In this document: piece by piece, positions 32,596 through 41,974 of the stretch
Layout of the letters: each line of letters opens with the position of its first letter
How positions within the stretch are numbered: the stretch's first letter is position 1
Assembly (NCBI GenBank): GCA_028023455.1
Contig: JAQFVV010000512.1
Location: 124,001 to 188,000 of the forward strand
Length of the DNA stretch: 64,000 nucleotides
Direction: 5' to 3'
Source of the DNA: Epiperipatus broadwayi
Taxonomy: Eukaryota; Onychophora; Udeonychophora; Euonychophora; Peripatidae
The notes under the pieces: generated by a model
What the model was told of the DNA's origin: nothing
Seen by the model: the letters and a program-made list of their open reading frames with translations, nothing else
Database searches by the model: none
Program-made: the position numbers and the translations under genes

Positions 32596-33120
32596 ATTAT
32601 CAAAATATCACAAAGAAATGTAGAATTTTTTATGAGACAACAGAATCCGTATTGGCTATAATCTATCATATATTTTTGATACAAACCATAAATTTGTCAG
32701 ATAATTACATGATGCATGGTTCATGTTTGTCTATTTTCAACATAGGTTAATTACCTGTTAAATTCTATTTATAAAGTAAATTAACACAATCACCACGGAT
32801 TATCTAGAATATGTTGATTAGATTCTAGTAATATCCTGTTAGTTCAAATCCATTTAGCTTTATTATTGGGTCTGGGAAAATAAATAAATATATTTTTAGA
32901 AACTTAGAGTTTATCTTTATACTACAATTCTTTATTTGTAGATATTTTAGTTGAACAATCAGAAACAGAACCATAATTGATTTACATAAATAATTTCTTG
33001 ATGTTTTCATGAATTTTGCATTAAAATGAACATGTTTTACGATTACCAATGCATTATCATATCAAAGGAGAAATATATAAAATGAAGCAGATACTATTTT
33101 AATTTGTGAAGTGCAGATAG
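32596..33120. other. AT-rich stretch, no feature seen
   Basis: Nothing recognisable. The minus-strand open frame at 32,825-33,049 has no motif. Confidence 0.45.
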
Positions 33121-33124
33121 TTGA

Positions 33125-33358
33125 AAATTGAAATAAATCAAGATACTGCCAAATCTCTAGCGCTCATTATAACACTTAACTGACAGCCAATCAAATGTCA
33201 TGGATAGCCATCCAAATGACATCCAAACCTTTGACATCCAAATCTTTGTTGTGTGTTTAGGTTTGGATGTCATTTGGATGGCTATCTATGACATCTGATT
33301 GGCTGTCGGTTAAGTGTTATAATGAGTGCTAGAGATTTGGCAGTACCTCAATTTATTT
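33125..33358. repeat. Palindromic repeat with about 100-bp arms
   Basis: TACTGCCAAATCTCTAGCGC... (33,143 on) is repeated inverted to 33,345 with few mismatches, around a 30-bp centre near 33,240. A fragment of the same family (CATCTGATTGGCTGTCATA) occurs at 27,044-27,062. Confidence 0.88.
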
Positions 33359-33525
33359 CAAAATGAAGCAGAATATTTTTATTAGTTAGATAATATTTTC
33401 TTTTGTAAAAAGAATGAAGTTGTGATGAAATTAGATTTCAAATTGATTTCTTAGGTCATAAATATTGTTTTCATTTTATACTGCATCAATTATCTACTTT
33501 CATAAAATTTCTAGCCTGCCAAATA

Positions 33526-34426
33526 TGAGGGTAACCCCAAAAATAAGTGAAAATGTCTTCAGGTAAGTTTCTTGTTATTGTCCATGCTTTTCTCGTTACA
33601 TACCTCTTATGGGGACTCCTTTTAACAATTTGCCAAATTACATTACCATATGAAATCATTGCCACATAACACTTTTTTTTTGTAAGTGTGTTTCACATAT
33701 TTGTTATTTTTTTTGTAATGGCAGAAAAATTGGAATAATGAGATATTCTGTTTTCTTTGGGGGGGGCAGCACAGAGAACAGTTGTAAAGCTTGCAACAGA
33801 TTACAAAAAATATGTACAGGGAAAAACACAAATTTATGAATGATTTAATAAAATTGTCAAATTCACCAGGTCCAAAAAAGTGCTGCAAATAGTCCAATGT
33901 CAAGATAATGAAGATATTTTTTTAATATAAATGACATTTTCTCTCAAAATTAGTTCTTAATGGTTAGATGTTTTATCTACTAGTTGTAAAATATTTGCAT
34001 TATGCAGTAAAATGTAAATGCTGCATTTTGTGGCAATATGAGAAGTGTAAGCTTCAACATAACCATTTCTCTGTGAGCAATCTTGAGTGAGAAATAATTT
34101 ACAATAAATTCAACATGGCCCAACCTATTTATAAGTCATATCATTAGATCTCTATCTTTGTGACTACTTTTTATTTTTTCAAATAAAACAATGTTTTTCT
34201 TTTTTATATACAGGGACTCAGAAGTGGTGAAATAAATGAAACAGCCAGTAAAAAGCTTCATTTTGAAAGTGTTTCTAAATTATTTAAAAAAATGAAATGC
34301 ATGTTTATACTAGTTTATTGTTATAAATAGACAGTACTTAGAAGGAGATTAAATTTATAACACTTAAAGATAAATAAACAATTTTTGGTTATACAATTCT
34401 GGTTATTTTTGGAACCCCCCCCCTCA
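33526..34426 (+). mobile_element. Mariner-like DNA transposon, internally deleted
   Basis: A 901-bp element. The left end is TGAGGGTAACCCCAAAAATA. The inverted right end matches TGAGGG and CCAAAAATAA around a G-rich expansion. It is flanked by TA on both sides (33,524-33,525 and 34,427-34,428), the mariner target. Around 33,720-33,900 the plus strand keeps traces of a mariner N-terminal helix-turn-helix (ACNRLQKICTGKNT, then WFNKI in another frame). Near the right end the sequence resembles a mariner 3' end. A full element would be about 1.3 kb, so the catalytic DD(D/E) core is largely missing. Confidence 0.62.
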
Positions 34427-34499
34427 TATAGTCATAAAATCGTATTTGATAATAGAAAAATGGTTCTTATATACAATATAAATAAACATGTCCATTAAT

Positions 34500-34745
34500 T
34501 AAAACAATTATGTAATCATAATAAAAATAATAAATATACCAGTAGTAAACTATTATAGATAGTCTTTCAATCCGCAAAAATACTTTTAGTTTATTTCTTA
34601 AACCTGCCTCAACTGCCATTATATTCAAAAAACAACGGCAGTTGATGCAGGTTTAAGAAATTAACCAAAGTACTTCTGTGGATTGAAAGACTGTTTATGA
34701 TAGTTTATTACCATTACATCTATTATTTTTATGATTATATATGTA
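34500..34745. mobile_element. Palindromic PLE-like 3' end
   Basis: The left arm (about 34,545-34,625) and right arm (about 34,635-34,715) are inverted copies. They carry the PLE-A 3' UTR landmarks (GCAGTTGATGCAGG, AAGTACTTCTGTGGATT) with divergence. No coding part remains. The outer right end runs into a TA/TG-rich sequence as at other PLE ends. Confidence 0.75.
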
Positions 34746-35392
34746 TGTGTGCGTAAAAAGAAAATTTGGAATCCTACTAAACAATGGTCCTGTTTAAGCT
34801 TTTAAAATGTCTACAAAAGTTACTATCCAGTGAAAGAAAAAAATCCTCTACTGAATTACATTGCCAGCATTTTAATGAGATTGCATTAATCTCTGTCAAG
34901 GTTAAGAATTTAATGAAGAACTGTTGAGCCTCAAGCAAATATGTCCATATAAAAGGAAATATGTTAACATTTTTTACAGCCACATGGAAAATGTCAACAT
35001 GGCCAATGTCAAAAAATTTTCAAAAACTTGTGGGACTTTTTGACTTTTCATTCATGCATTTCAGAAAATCTAATACCATAAATTTAATAACTGTTTCTGG
35101 TGGTTTGCATTTTAACAGTTTAAACTTTATTATTTGTTTGATTTTTTACATTATTTAATAGAAGGTTGTAAACAAAATATAATTTTAAACATTATATTTC
35201 AACTTTGCAAATAAAGAAAGGTGTAATAAATGGAGTTAATAATCAAATAAAATGATTTCTTTCAGTTGTTTTAAGTAAAATAAATTTATTTTTAATAAAA
35301 TTAATTATTATTAAACAAACTTCAAAAGATTTTTGCAGATACTTTTAATAATGTTTGAGTGACAGAGAGAAATATTCACAGCTGACACTTTT
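34746..35392. other. AT-rich stretch, no feature seen
   Basis: The overlapping open frames 34,777-34,983 (minus) and 34,961-35,158 (plus) lack motifs. No repeat recognised. Confidence 0.45.
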
Positions 35393-35439
<47 letters not shown>

Positions 35440-35502
35440 CATATAAATAAGATTATATATATATATATATATATATAATCTTATTTATATGTATTTATAA
35501 AT
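35393..35502. repeat. (TA)n runs forming a hairpin
   Basis: Two TA runs flank and overlap an inverted repeat (AAATACATATAAATAAGATTATA with its complement), giving a strong AT hairpin. Confidence 0.85.
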
Positions 35503-35700
35503 ATTGAATTATAAGATTACATATACTGATTTGAAGAAATACAGACATCAAATTATAGTATTATATTTAATGTTTTCACGGTTGTATGATGTAGATAAAT
35601 TATTATTTTTTGGGTTAAACCATGTATTATTTTCCATTACCTACCGATGTTTTGATGAACTAGCATCCACCATTGTCAAGGTTAACTTTTGAAAAAAAAT
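35503..35700 (-). repeat. Family D repeat
   Basis: The minus strand shares blocks with 60,083-60,410: ACCTTGACAATGGTGGATG, TTCATCAAAACATCGG, GGAAAATAATACATGG, then ACATCATACAACCGTGAAAA. The arrangement TTGACAA, hairpin, AAAAC resembles a decayed hammerhead (CTGACGA...GAAAC) of the kind found in PLE terminal repeats, but the core is not intact. A shorter relative lies at 39,055-39,245. Confidence 0.55.
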
Positions 35701-37515
35701 CACACTCATATGTCTATATAGTTTTATACTATTTATCAAAATGTATCTGGTTAATGATTTCTTAAGTATAACCAAATTGCATCTTCTTTACAAATAAATC
35801 AACAGCAAAGTATTAGGGAAAATATGATTATATTTCCTTGTCATTTAACCATAGATAATATTTTATATTCTATTTTTCTACAATAGCAAGTGCAGATCTA
35901 AAAAAAACAACTTGTGATAGTTTTTATATCTTCTATATAAGATTTGTAAATACAAGCTTACTAAATTAGGTCATGTGACATCTGACTTGATTTTTTTTTT
36001 AAATTTTATTTTTATATCTTTTTACATGTACCAGTATTCAGTGGACTGCCTGTCTAAACACATTGTCACAAAGCTAATTAATTCAGGACTATATTTCTTT
36101 TTTTCTTAGAAAATTCTTCCTTATTTTTATATAGCTAAATAACAAAATATATTACTATTCTTTCAATGAATAAATGAAATGGTGGAGATTGATGAATTTT
36201 AGTTTTAAATTGTATTTAATAAACAAGAAATAAGAATAATGAAATTACAAATTATTTATTCATACATGCTTATTAAATATTACTATCATATACACAATGC
36301 TTTATTCAGAATAAATTATTAATAGTATACATTATTAAGAATAAATATGAATAAAATGTTACAAACTACAAAATTAATCTTGGACATTAAAAAATTCTAA
36401 AGTTTTGATTGGTCAATTAACAAACTCAGCTGTAAATATATATTCATCTTTTAATATTATATTCATTTTACTTTCATTTATAAAAGGTATATTAATAATT
36501 TGTCAGGTTATGAAAGTAAATGAAAGTTTTTTCAAATTAAATTTTTACTTATAATTATAAAAATATTCAATTGCAGAAAAAATCCAAAAAAGATCATAGC
36601 AAATTACAAGTTATGTAAATGTCATTGATGTCCCTCCTCAATTTATGTTATTATAAAAGTTAAGAATTTTTAGGCACTTCAAATCAAGGCATCATCTTAA
36701 TATCAGACCAGAAAGAAGACATCAGCAACCATATCTGGAGGTTTGGCAACACATTTGATTAGTAATATCTCTGAAGGTAAAGACAACCAATTATTCTATA
36801 CCACTCTCTGTGTCTTGTCTAGGTAATTTGCTATCTGATGAAGAATTCAATACCTCCAAGAGTAGTTCTTTGCTTTATATAATTAAATAGTATAATCTAC
36901 AAGAAAAAATACTAATAATAAATATTTTACAAAAGTTATCACGCTCATATTTTACACCCTATAGCCTATTTTACACATTTACCTTGTCACACGTTTTTCT
37001 TGCTTCTTTCTTCAGGAATTTAAATTCCCACCAAGCTTATGTTTTTATAATTTATTTCAAAATTAACTATCGGAGAAGTATATAATTTTCTAATCATAGC
37101 AATCATTTGTGACTGCAAAAATAATATACTCTTTTAGCCACATGAAATAAATACTTTGGAAATAAACCTATGTTTAATATATACAATTTATTCATACCAT
37201 ATTTTTACATTTTTAGCAATTAAATTTCTAATTACATTCTTACTGATCGACATTCAGATTGACCATCTTAAAGTAATGAGAAAATAGATATAATATCTTC
37301 TGTTGTAATTATAGATCATTATGATGACATTTTTTCTTATCACATTTAAATCTTCATGTACATTATTTTTTATCTTGATAGTCAAACAAATAACTTTCTT
37401 GCTTATTAATGAAACACAATTATATATTTTTAAATTTTATTACAAATATACATTTTGTTTCAGCACCTCCCCCTTTGCAGATTGATAATTACACATTGTA
37501 TCAACATTATATATA
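35701..37515. other. AT-rich stretch with one possible retrozyme end
   Basis: No gene. At 35,950-36,000 the block AAGCTTACT...GTCATGTGACATCTGACTTG resembles the terminal GTCATGTGACATATGACTTG of the hammerhead-bearing element at 51,490-51,860, so a truncated end may be present. Confidence 0.4.
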
Positions 37516-37521
37516 TATATA

Positions 37522-37860
37522 AAGAGCCTGCTAAAAGCTCTAAATAAGCTTATTTATTTTATTTTTTATGATAAATGCTACAAGAAAAAATGCCCGAAGT
37601 CTTTATCTATGATGGACCCCATCCTCAGACCAGTTTCGAGCTAAGGCTCTCATCAGTGAGGAGCTAGGACATTAGATTCAAAGTATTAACCAGTCTGGAG
37701 ATGGGGACCATCATAAATAAAGACTTCAGGTATTTTTTCTTGTAGCATTTATCATAAAAAAAATTAAAAAAATAAGCTTGTTTAGAGCTATTAGCAGGCT
37801 TTTTATATATTACATATTGATAATACAAGCTATATAGGTCACGTGGCATATGACTGATTT
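37522..37860 (-). mobile_element. Palindromic hammerhead-bearing repeat (retrozyme-like R1)
   Basis: Arms at 37,522-37,614 and 37,708-37,803 (AGAGCCTGCTAAAAGCTCTAA...) are inverted copies around a core containing a hammerhead on the minus strand (37,614-37,670). A tail with GTCACGTGGCATATGACTG follows, matching the equivalent tail of the 370-bp array units and of the copy at 51,490-51,860. It is related to the tandem array but diverged. Confidence 0.75.
37614..37670 (-). ncRNA. Type I hammerhead ribozyme (R1), canonical core
   Basis: The minus strand reads stem I 5' strand TCCTCA; CTGATGA (37,650-37,656); a 4-bp stem II GAGC/GCTC closed by CTTA; GAAA (37,634-37,637); a self-complementary stem III ACTGGT; cleavage triplet GTC; and stem I 3' strand TGAGGA. 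All invariant core bases are present. Cleavage is expected between 37,628 and 37,627. Stem III is too short to be stable alone, which in animal type I hammerheads goes with activity as dimers. Confidence 0.8.
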
Positions 37861-38137
37861 TTACTAATACATATACTTGAGACACAACAGTTTTTCATTT
37901 CAACCTCAGCATTGTCAAAGACCTATGAGATTATTCTCAATTTCATTCAGAAAACTAATTTTTCGTTTCAGTGGATGATTTTTTTGGAAATTTTATAACT
38001 TTAAAAATAATTCTTTATGTGCTGGATGGAATAAAACGTTTTTATTTTCATCTTATAAAAATCTTTGTTAAATATATATTAATGTTTTCATATTTTTTAT
38101 ATAATTTTGTAAGGTAAATATTACAAATATTTTGTCT

Positions 38138-38255
38138 ATTTCAATTATATATATATATATGTCAAATGCGTTGACCGGGAAACGAACCCGGGCCAACTGC
38201 TTGTAAGGCAGCTATGCTAACCACTAGGCCACCAAAGCTTGACTTCATTTCAATT
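38138..38255 (-). mobile_element. tRNA-Val-derived SINE copy V2 with target-site duplication
   Basis: The best-preserved member of the V family. The minus-strand cloverleaf lies at 38,168-38,238, and its tail (ATTTGACATATATATAT) runs to about 38,147. The direct repeat ATTTCAATT flanks it at 38,138-38,146 and 38,247-38,255. Confidence 0.8.
38168..38238 (-). tRNA. tRNA-Val(TAC)-like cloverleaf (SINE head)
   Basis: 71 nt on the minus strand. The acceptor pairs GCTTTGG with TCAACGC (one mismatch and one G-T pair). D arm: GGCCTAGTGGTTAGCATAGC. Anticodon stem GCTGC/GCAGT with loop CTTACAA (anticodon TAC). T arm CCGGG/CCCGG with loop TTCGTTT. Internal A- and B-box promoters look intact. The flanking tail, target-site duplication and four related copies make a SINE head much more likely than a host tRNA gene. 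Confidence 0.6.
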
Positions 38256-38790
38256 TTAAACTCATTATTTTCATTCTTATAAAATATACTTCTTTCAGAT
38301 TTATAATGTATGTCTAAATGTAATTGTTATGACATATAATAACCTATTATGTCATTGTAATCTGATTTGAGAAAGATTATTTCATAACAGACAATTTTGC
38401 ATACAACATTAAAATTTATCGTTTTCCAGGAAGTTATATTTAGCAATTAGTGAAGTTGTCTTATTTAATAGTCTAAATAAATAAAAAGACAAACTTTTAA
38501 ACGAATTGCAGTGTATACATATAGTGTGAAATAATGTTCAAATATGTCAACACCAAATATGTTTCTAGTTTTTTTGGGGGGGATAATATATAAACAACAA
38601 CTTTTCTAGGTAATATCCTGGGAAAGAAAAGTTGTTACAGCAATAGGCCGAGAATGCTTTCGTTTTTTATGATCTGTAGCAATTATTTCTTACTTTTGTG
38701 TATATTTTACGGCAAAAATTAGAATTGAAATATATTAAAAAAAAACTAATTACATACTAGCATCTTCAAGTGCATGAAATGCACTAATTG

Positions 38791-38846
38791 TTAATAATAA
38801 TAATAATAATAAGAAGAAGAAGAAGAGCAACAACAACAACAACAAC

Positions 38847-38918
<72 letters not shown>

Positions 38919-38935
38919 CGTCATCATCATCATCA
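38791..38935. repeat. (AAT)n/(AAC)n/(ATC)n trinucleotide microsatellite
   Basis: A compound triplet repeat. The minus-strand open frame of Ile and Val runs across it is an artefact. Confidence 0.95.
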
Positions 38936-39054
38936 CCATCTTGTAATTAAATATTAATACATATAGTAACATAAATATATATAAAGTACAACTTTAAAAC
39001 CTTTTATCCAACTAAGAGCGCTTTTGACTAACTTTGTACTGTTTGTATTTATTA

Positions 39055-39245
39055 ATATTTAATTACAAGATTACATATTTAACTTCGAAGAAATGCAGAT
39101 ATTGAATAAGAATAACATTATATATATATATGGAATCTTACGATTAAATATTAGTAAGTACAGTAATCAAAAATTTAGAAATGTGCAAAAAGTATAATCG
39201 TCACTTACTATCCTAACCTTTGTCAACTAGTACTTTGAAAGGTTA
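39055..39245 (-). repeat. Family D repeat fragments
   Basis: AAGATTACATATTTAACTTC at 39,066 resembles the start of the element at 35,503. A (TA)n run and a short GGTTAACCTTTCAAAG-type inverted block follow. Degraded. Confidence 0.35.
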
Positions 39246-39414
39246 ACCTTCCCATAATTCTGTGATCTTAACATTTGCTGCCTACCTATTGACTAAGTCC
39301 TGCTTGTATTTATATATTAGCATACATTCTTTTATTTTGATTTTATTGTTATTTCTCTCAATTTGCAATAGTTGTACATTATTATAATTGAAATTATACA
39401 TGGTTTATTATGAT

Positions 39415-40060
39415 CAAAAAAATGGAAGCCCATGCATTATTATTATCTTTACAATTTTGTTTCATATTTTGAATCTTTTTTAATAAAAGCAAATGCTCTT
39501 TAGTTCTTTTCCCCAATGTACATCTTGATTCCCCTATATAGATATGCTACCATACCTATAGATCCATTCATAAATGATGCATTTTTTATTTATAAATGAA
39601 GTTTTATCTTTAGAGTTATTTATTAATTTATTTAATGTAGGAGTTGCATAAAATGCAATGTTACATATACCTTTATAATTTTTTTTTATGAAATTTGCTT
39701 GTAGATCCGAAATATATGGAAATGATATCCAAATTCTTTTATTATTCGAAGAATCAACCTTATTATTTATATTTTTATTTTTTTGTTTCACATTAAAATT
39801 TTTAATAGTATCATTAATATGATTGTAATTATAGCCAATATTTAACAATTCAGTAGAATACATTTCAATATTTTTACAACTATCTGATATATATGTACAA
39901 AGATTAACATTTCTAAATAAGAAGGGCTTTAATCCTGCCATATTGTGACATTGGTACTCTTGATTGATATGGAATATAACTTCTTGTTGTTATTTGTTCA
40001 ATAATCATATAAAAATCTAGCTTACATTTATTTTTAGTTATCTTAAGATGGAGAAACTAA
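39415..40060 (-). mobile_element. Penelope-like element fragment, family PLE-B
   Basis: Minus-strand remnant of a second PLE family. From 40,060 downward it encodes the thumb (KLDFYMIIEQI, SRVPMSQYG), then open frame 39,941-39,534 (MAGLKPFLFRNVNLC..., the linker). In another frame follow YIGESRCTLGKRTKEHLLLL at about 39,545-39,486 and NNNAWASIFF at about 39,420. The order and spacing match PLE-A (FKSFLFRNEKLC, then SYIGESRC, then DLISSSVFF) with substantial divergence. The catalytic RT and the KEA helix of the nuclease are absent. Confidence 0.72.
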
Positions 40061-40254
40061 ATGCACCTCAAATTTTCATCTGTCTTGATCTATTTTAAGC
40101 CATTTATCTTTTTTATTTCTTTAAACATATATGACTATATAAGATAATGAGTTTGGATTGGAAATATTGTAGTGTTTTCAATTTAAGACTCATAGTTTTG
40201 TAGTTAAGTCGAAATAAAAGGTGGCTGCTGGAGGGTTGCATTAGATCCTAAGAT

Positions 40255-40500
40255 ATAGTTGCAGTACTCTCAGATCCAAGGTTCCTCCCTGACAAAGGCT
40301 ACAAGCAAGAAATTATTATGGGGATATTGGATGAGTAGGCATTAGATGGGGATTTTATGCACAAGCCTTCTGGCATTCATTGATTACTCTGTCTTGCACT
40401 AAGTGACAATACTGTACAGAGTGTTTTGCTTGTTTTAATAAGAGTTATAAGCAAGCATAAAAATGGTGATCATGTGATGTTATTGAAGTAATAGTGGTTC
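40255..40500 (+). repeat. Family B repeat, monomeric copy
   Basis: Shares GGGATATTGGATGAGTAGGC and GGGATTTTATGCACAAGCC with 52,905-53,250 and 22,795-23,000. It retains a central segment lost from the palindromic copies, CTGACAAAGGCTACAAGC followed by AAGAAA at about 40,289-40,312, which looks like an eroded hammerhead core. It ends with TGATCATGTGATGTTATTG. Confidence 0.6.
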
Positions 40501-41447
40501 AAGGAAGACCCAAGTGGGCAGAATAAAACAGTGCCATTTTCTTAGTATTTAGAATACATAATGAAAATGAGATACATAGCAGTAAGTATCCAAATAAAAG
40601 ATAGTCATGAAATAGTAGCCTAGTTTCACAGTGGAAGATTGGTCAATAAGTCTTTTAGATAAAGACTATAGCTTCTGGGAATGAAAACTATAATTTGTGT
40701 CTGTCAAGACTATTATCTACTTTCAAAGGGGCCTAACTAAAGCCTAAATTAAAACTACCGAGCATCTAAAATAAGAAATCATGGGTTTTTTGTTGTATTG
40801 AATTCAAAAATAAGAGTTGGTGTTTGTTTATTAATGGTGCATAATGCCTTTGAATATAAAATATGATGTTGCATTATTATATTTAAAAAAAAGACTCAAA
40901 TAATGGAATCTGTTGTTAGATTCAACTTACAATTTATCATTATATCATAATATTCTTCTGATTACTATGAGATAATCAGTATTTTGACTAAATGTGTACA
41001 ACATAAAGGCTCCTTTTGTCTTTATAATTATATAATTGTATTTACTTTAGTAGCAAAAGATTCTAATTTTTTATCTGTGATATTTTTTTGAGTTTGGATT
41101 AAAACAATTCATGTGTGGAAATGTCTTATTTTGAGATGATAATGTTGCCGTAATGTGAAAAAAATATTATGATGTGATATTGCATTTTTAATTGTTTGCT
41201 TAAATAGAAAATGGAATCTATCTTCTGATTCAATATCTTTATGATATTTCCAGATTTCTGAATGGTATTTTCAGTTCCAGAATTTTGTAATGTTACTGAA
41301 TTGAAAACATGGATAATAGTAGAAAAATTTATTGAGATTTATGTTTGATAATATGAACGGTGATCAATTGTATTACTGTACATATAATTTGCAACTTTTC
41401 TCACATTTCATTGTAATCTTAAAATTTAAATAAAGTTTATGTAATAT
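40501..41447. other. AT-rich stretch, no feature seen
   Basis: No coding region, RNA or repeat recognised. Confidence 0.45.
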
Positions 41448-41813
41448 ATAGGGTATATGAGCACATACTTTCACATGACCCACCACTCTCCACTCTATCT
41501 CATAACACATATGTTGAAAAGGTAAATAATCACCAATATATGTATTTCACGCTAAACCAGCAATCATCACTTGATCCAGATTATCATCTCTACACATATA
41601 TGCATATGGACTGAGTGATGATTGCTGGTTTAGCATGAAATACATATATTGGTGATTATTTATCTTTTTGATCTGAGCACTTATTGTGTATATGTGTACA
41701 GATGATAATCTGGATCAAGTGATAACTGCTGGTGTAGCATGAAATATGTATATTGGTGATTATTTATCTTTTTGACATATATGTACTCAAGCATATCAGT
41801 GTTATGAAATAGA
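41448..41813. mobile_element. Family C repeat, inverted pair interrupted by the array
   Basis: Minus copy 41,448-41,612 and plus copies from 41,613. The block ATTGCTGGTTTAGCATGAAA or a variant occurs three times (about 41,545-41,570 minus; 41,621-41,640; 41,727-41,746). The plus copy reaches GTGTTATGAAATAG at 41,800-41,813, is interrupted by the 370-bp array, and resumes at 45,947 (ATGGATAGTGGTGGGCTG to TCATATACCC). The minus copy is uninterrupted and shows that the two flanks were once contiguous. Confidence 0.8.
41798..41813. repeat. Target-site duplication, left copy
   Basis: AGTGTTATGAAATAGA, identical to 45,931-45,946. The unambiguous part is GTGTTATGAAATAG (14 bp). The outer one or two bases could also belong to the inserted units. 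Confidence 0.85.
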
Positions 41814-41919
41814 TTGATAAAAAATCAAGTCATATGACCTAATTTTAATAAAGCTCCTATTTACAAATGTTATATATAGAGTAAGTTAAAAAACAAACTC
41901 TTATGAAGCTTCAAAAATA

Positions 41920-41974
41920 CCCTCAACCTCAGACCGCGGTTTCTGCCTCTAGCGTCATCAGTGAGGTGCTAGGG
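41920..41974 (-). ncRNA. Type I hammerhead ribozyme, array unit 1
   Basis: Minus strand: distal stem I CCCT, loop AGC, proximal stem I ACCTCA; CTGATGA (41,955-41,961); short stem II GC/GC with loop TAGAG and a C-A mismatch at its base; GAAA (41,940-41,943); stem III ACCGCGGT; cleavage triplet GTC with the cut expected between 41,932 and 41,931; then TGAGGT, TG, AGGG completing stem I. The same 55-nt motif recurs at 42,290, 42,660, 43,031, 43,401, 43,771, 44,141 (CCACGG variant), 44,511, 44,881, 45,251 and 45,621. Self-cleavage of a multimeric minus transcript would give 370-nt units. Stem III is self-complementary with a two-base centre, so activity probably needs a dimeric fold. Confidence 0.82.

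Noticed and set aside
33553-33566. ATGTCTTCAGGTAAGT as a start codon plus splice donor
   Set aside because: It matches a donor consensus but lies inside the mariner-like terminal region, and no exon partner could be identified.
38784-38972. Minus-strand open frame of Ile and Val runs
   Set aside because: Trinucleotide microsatellite read in frame; no protein character.
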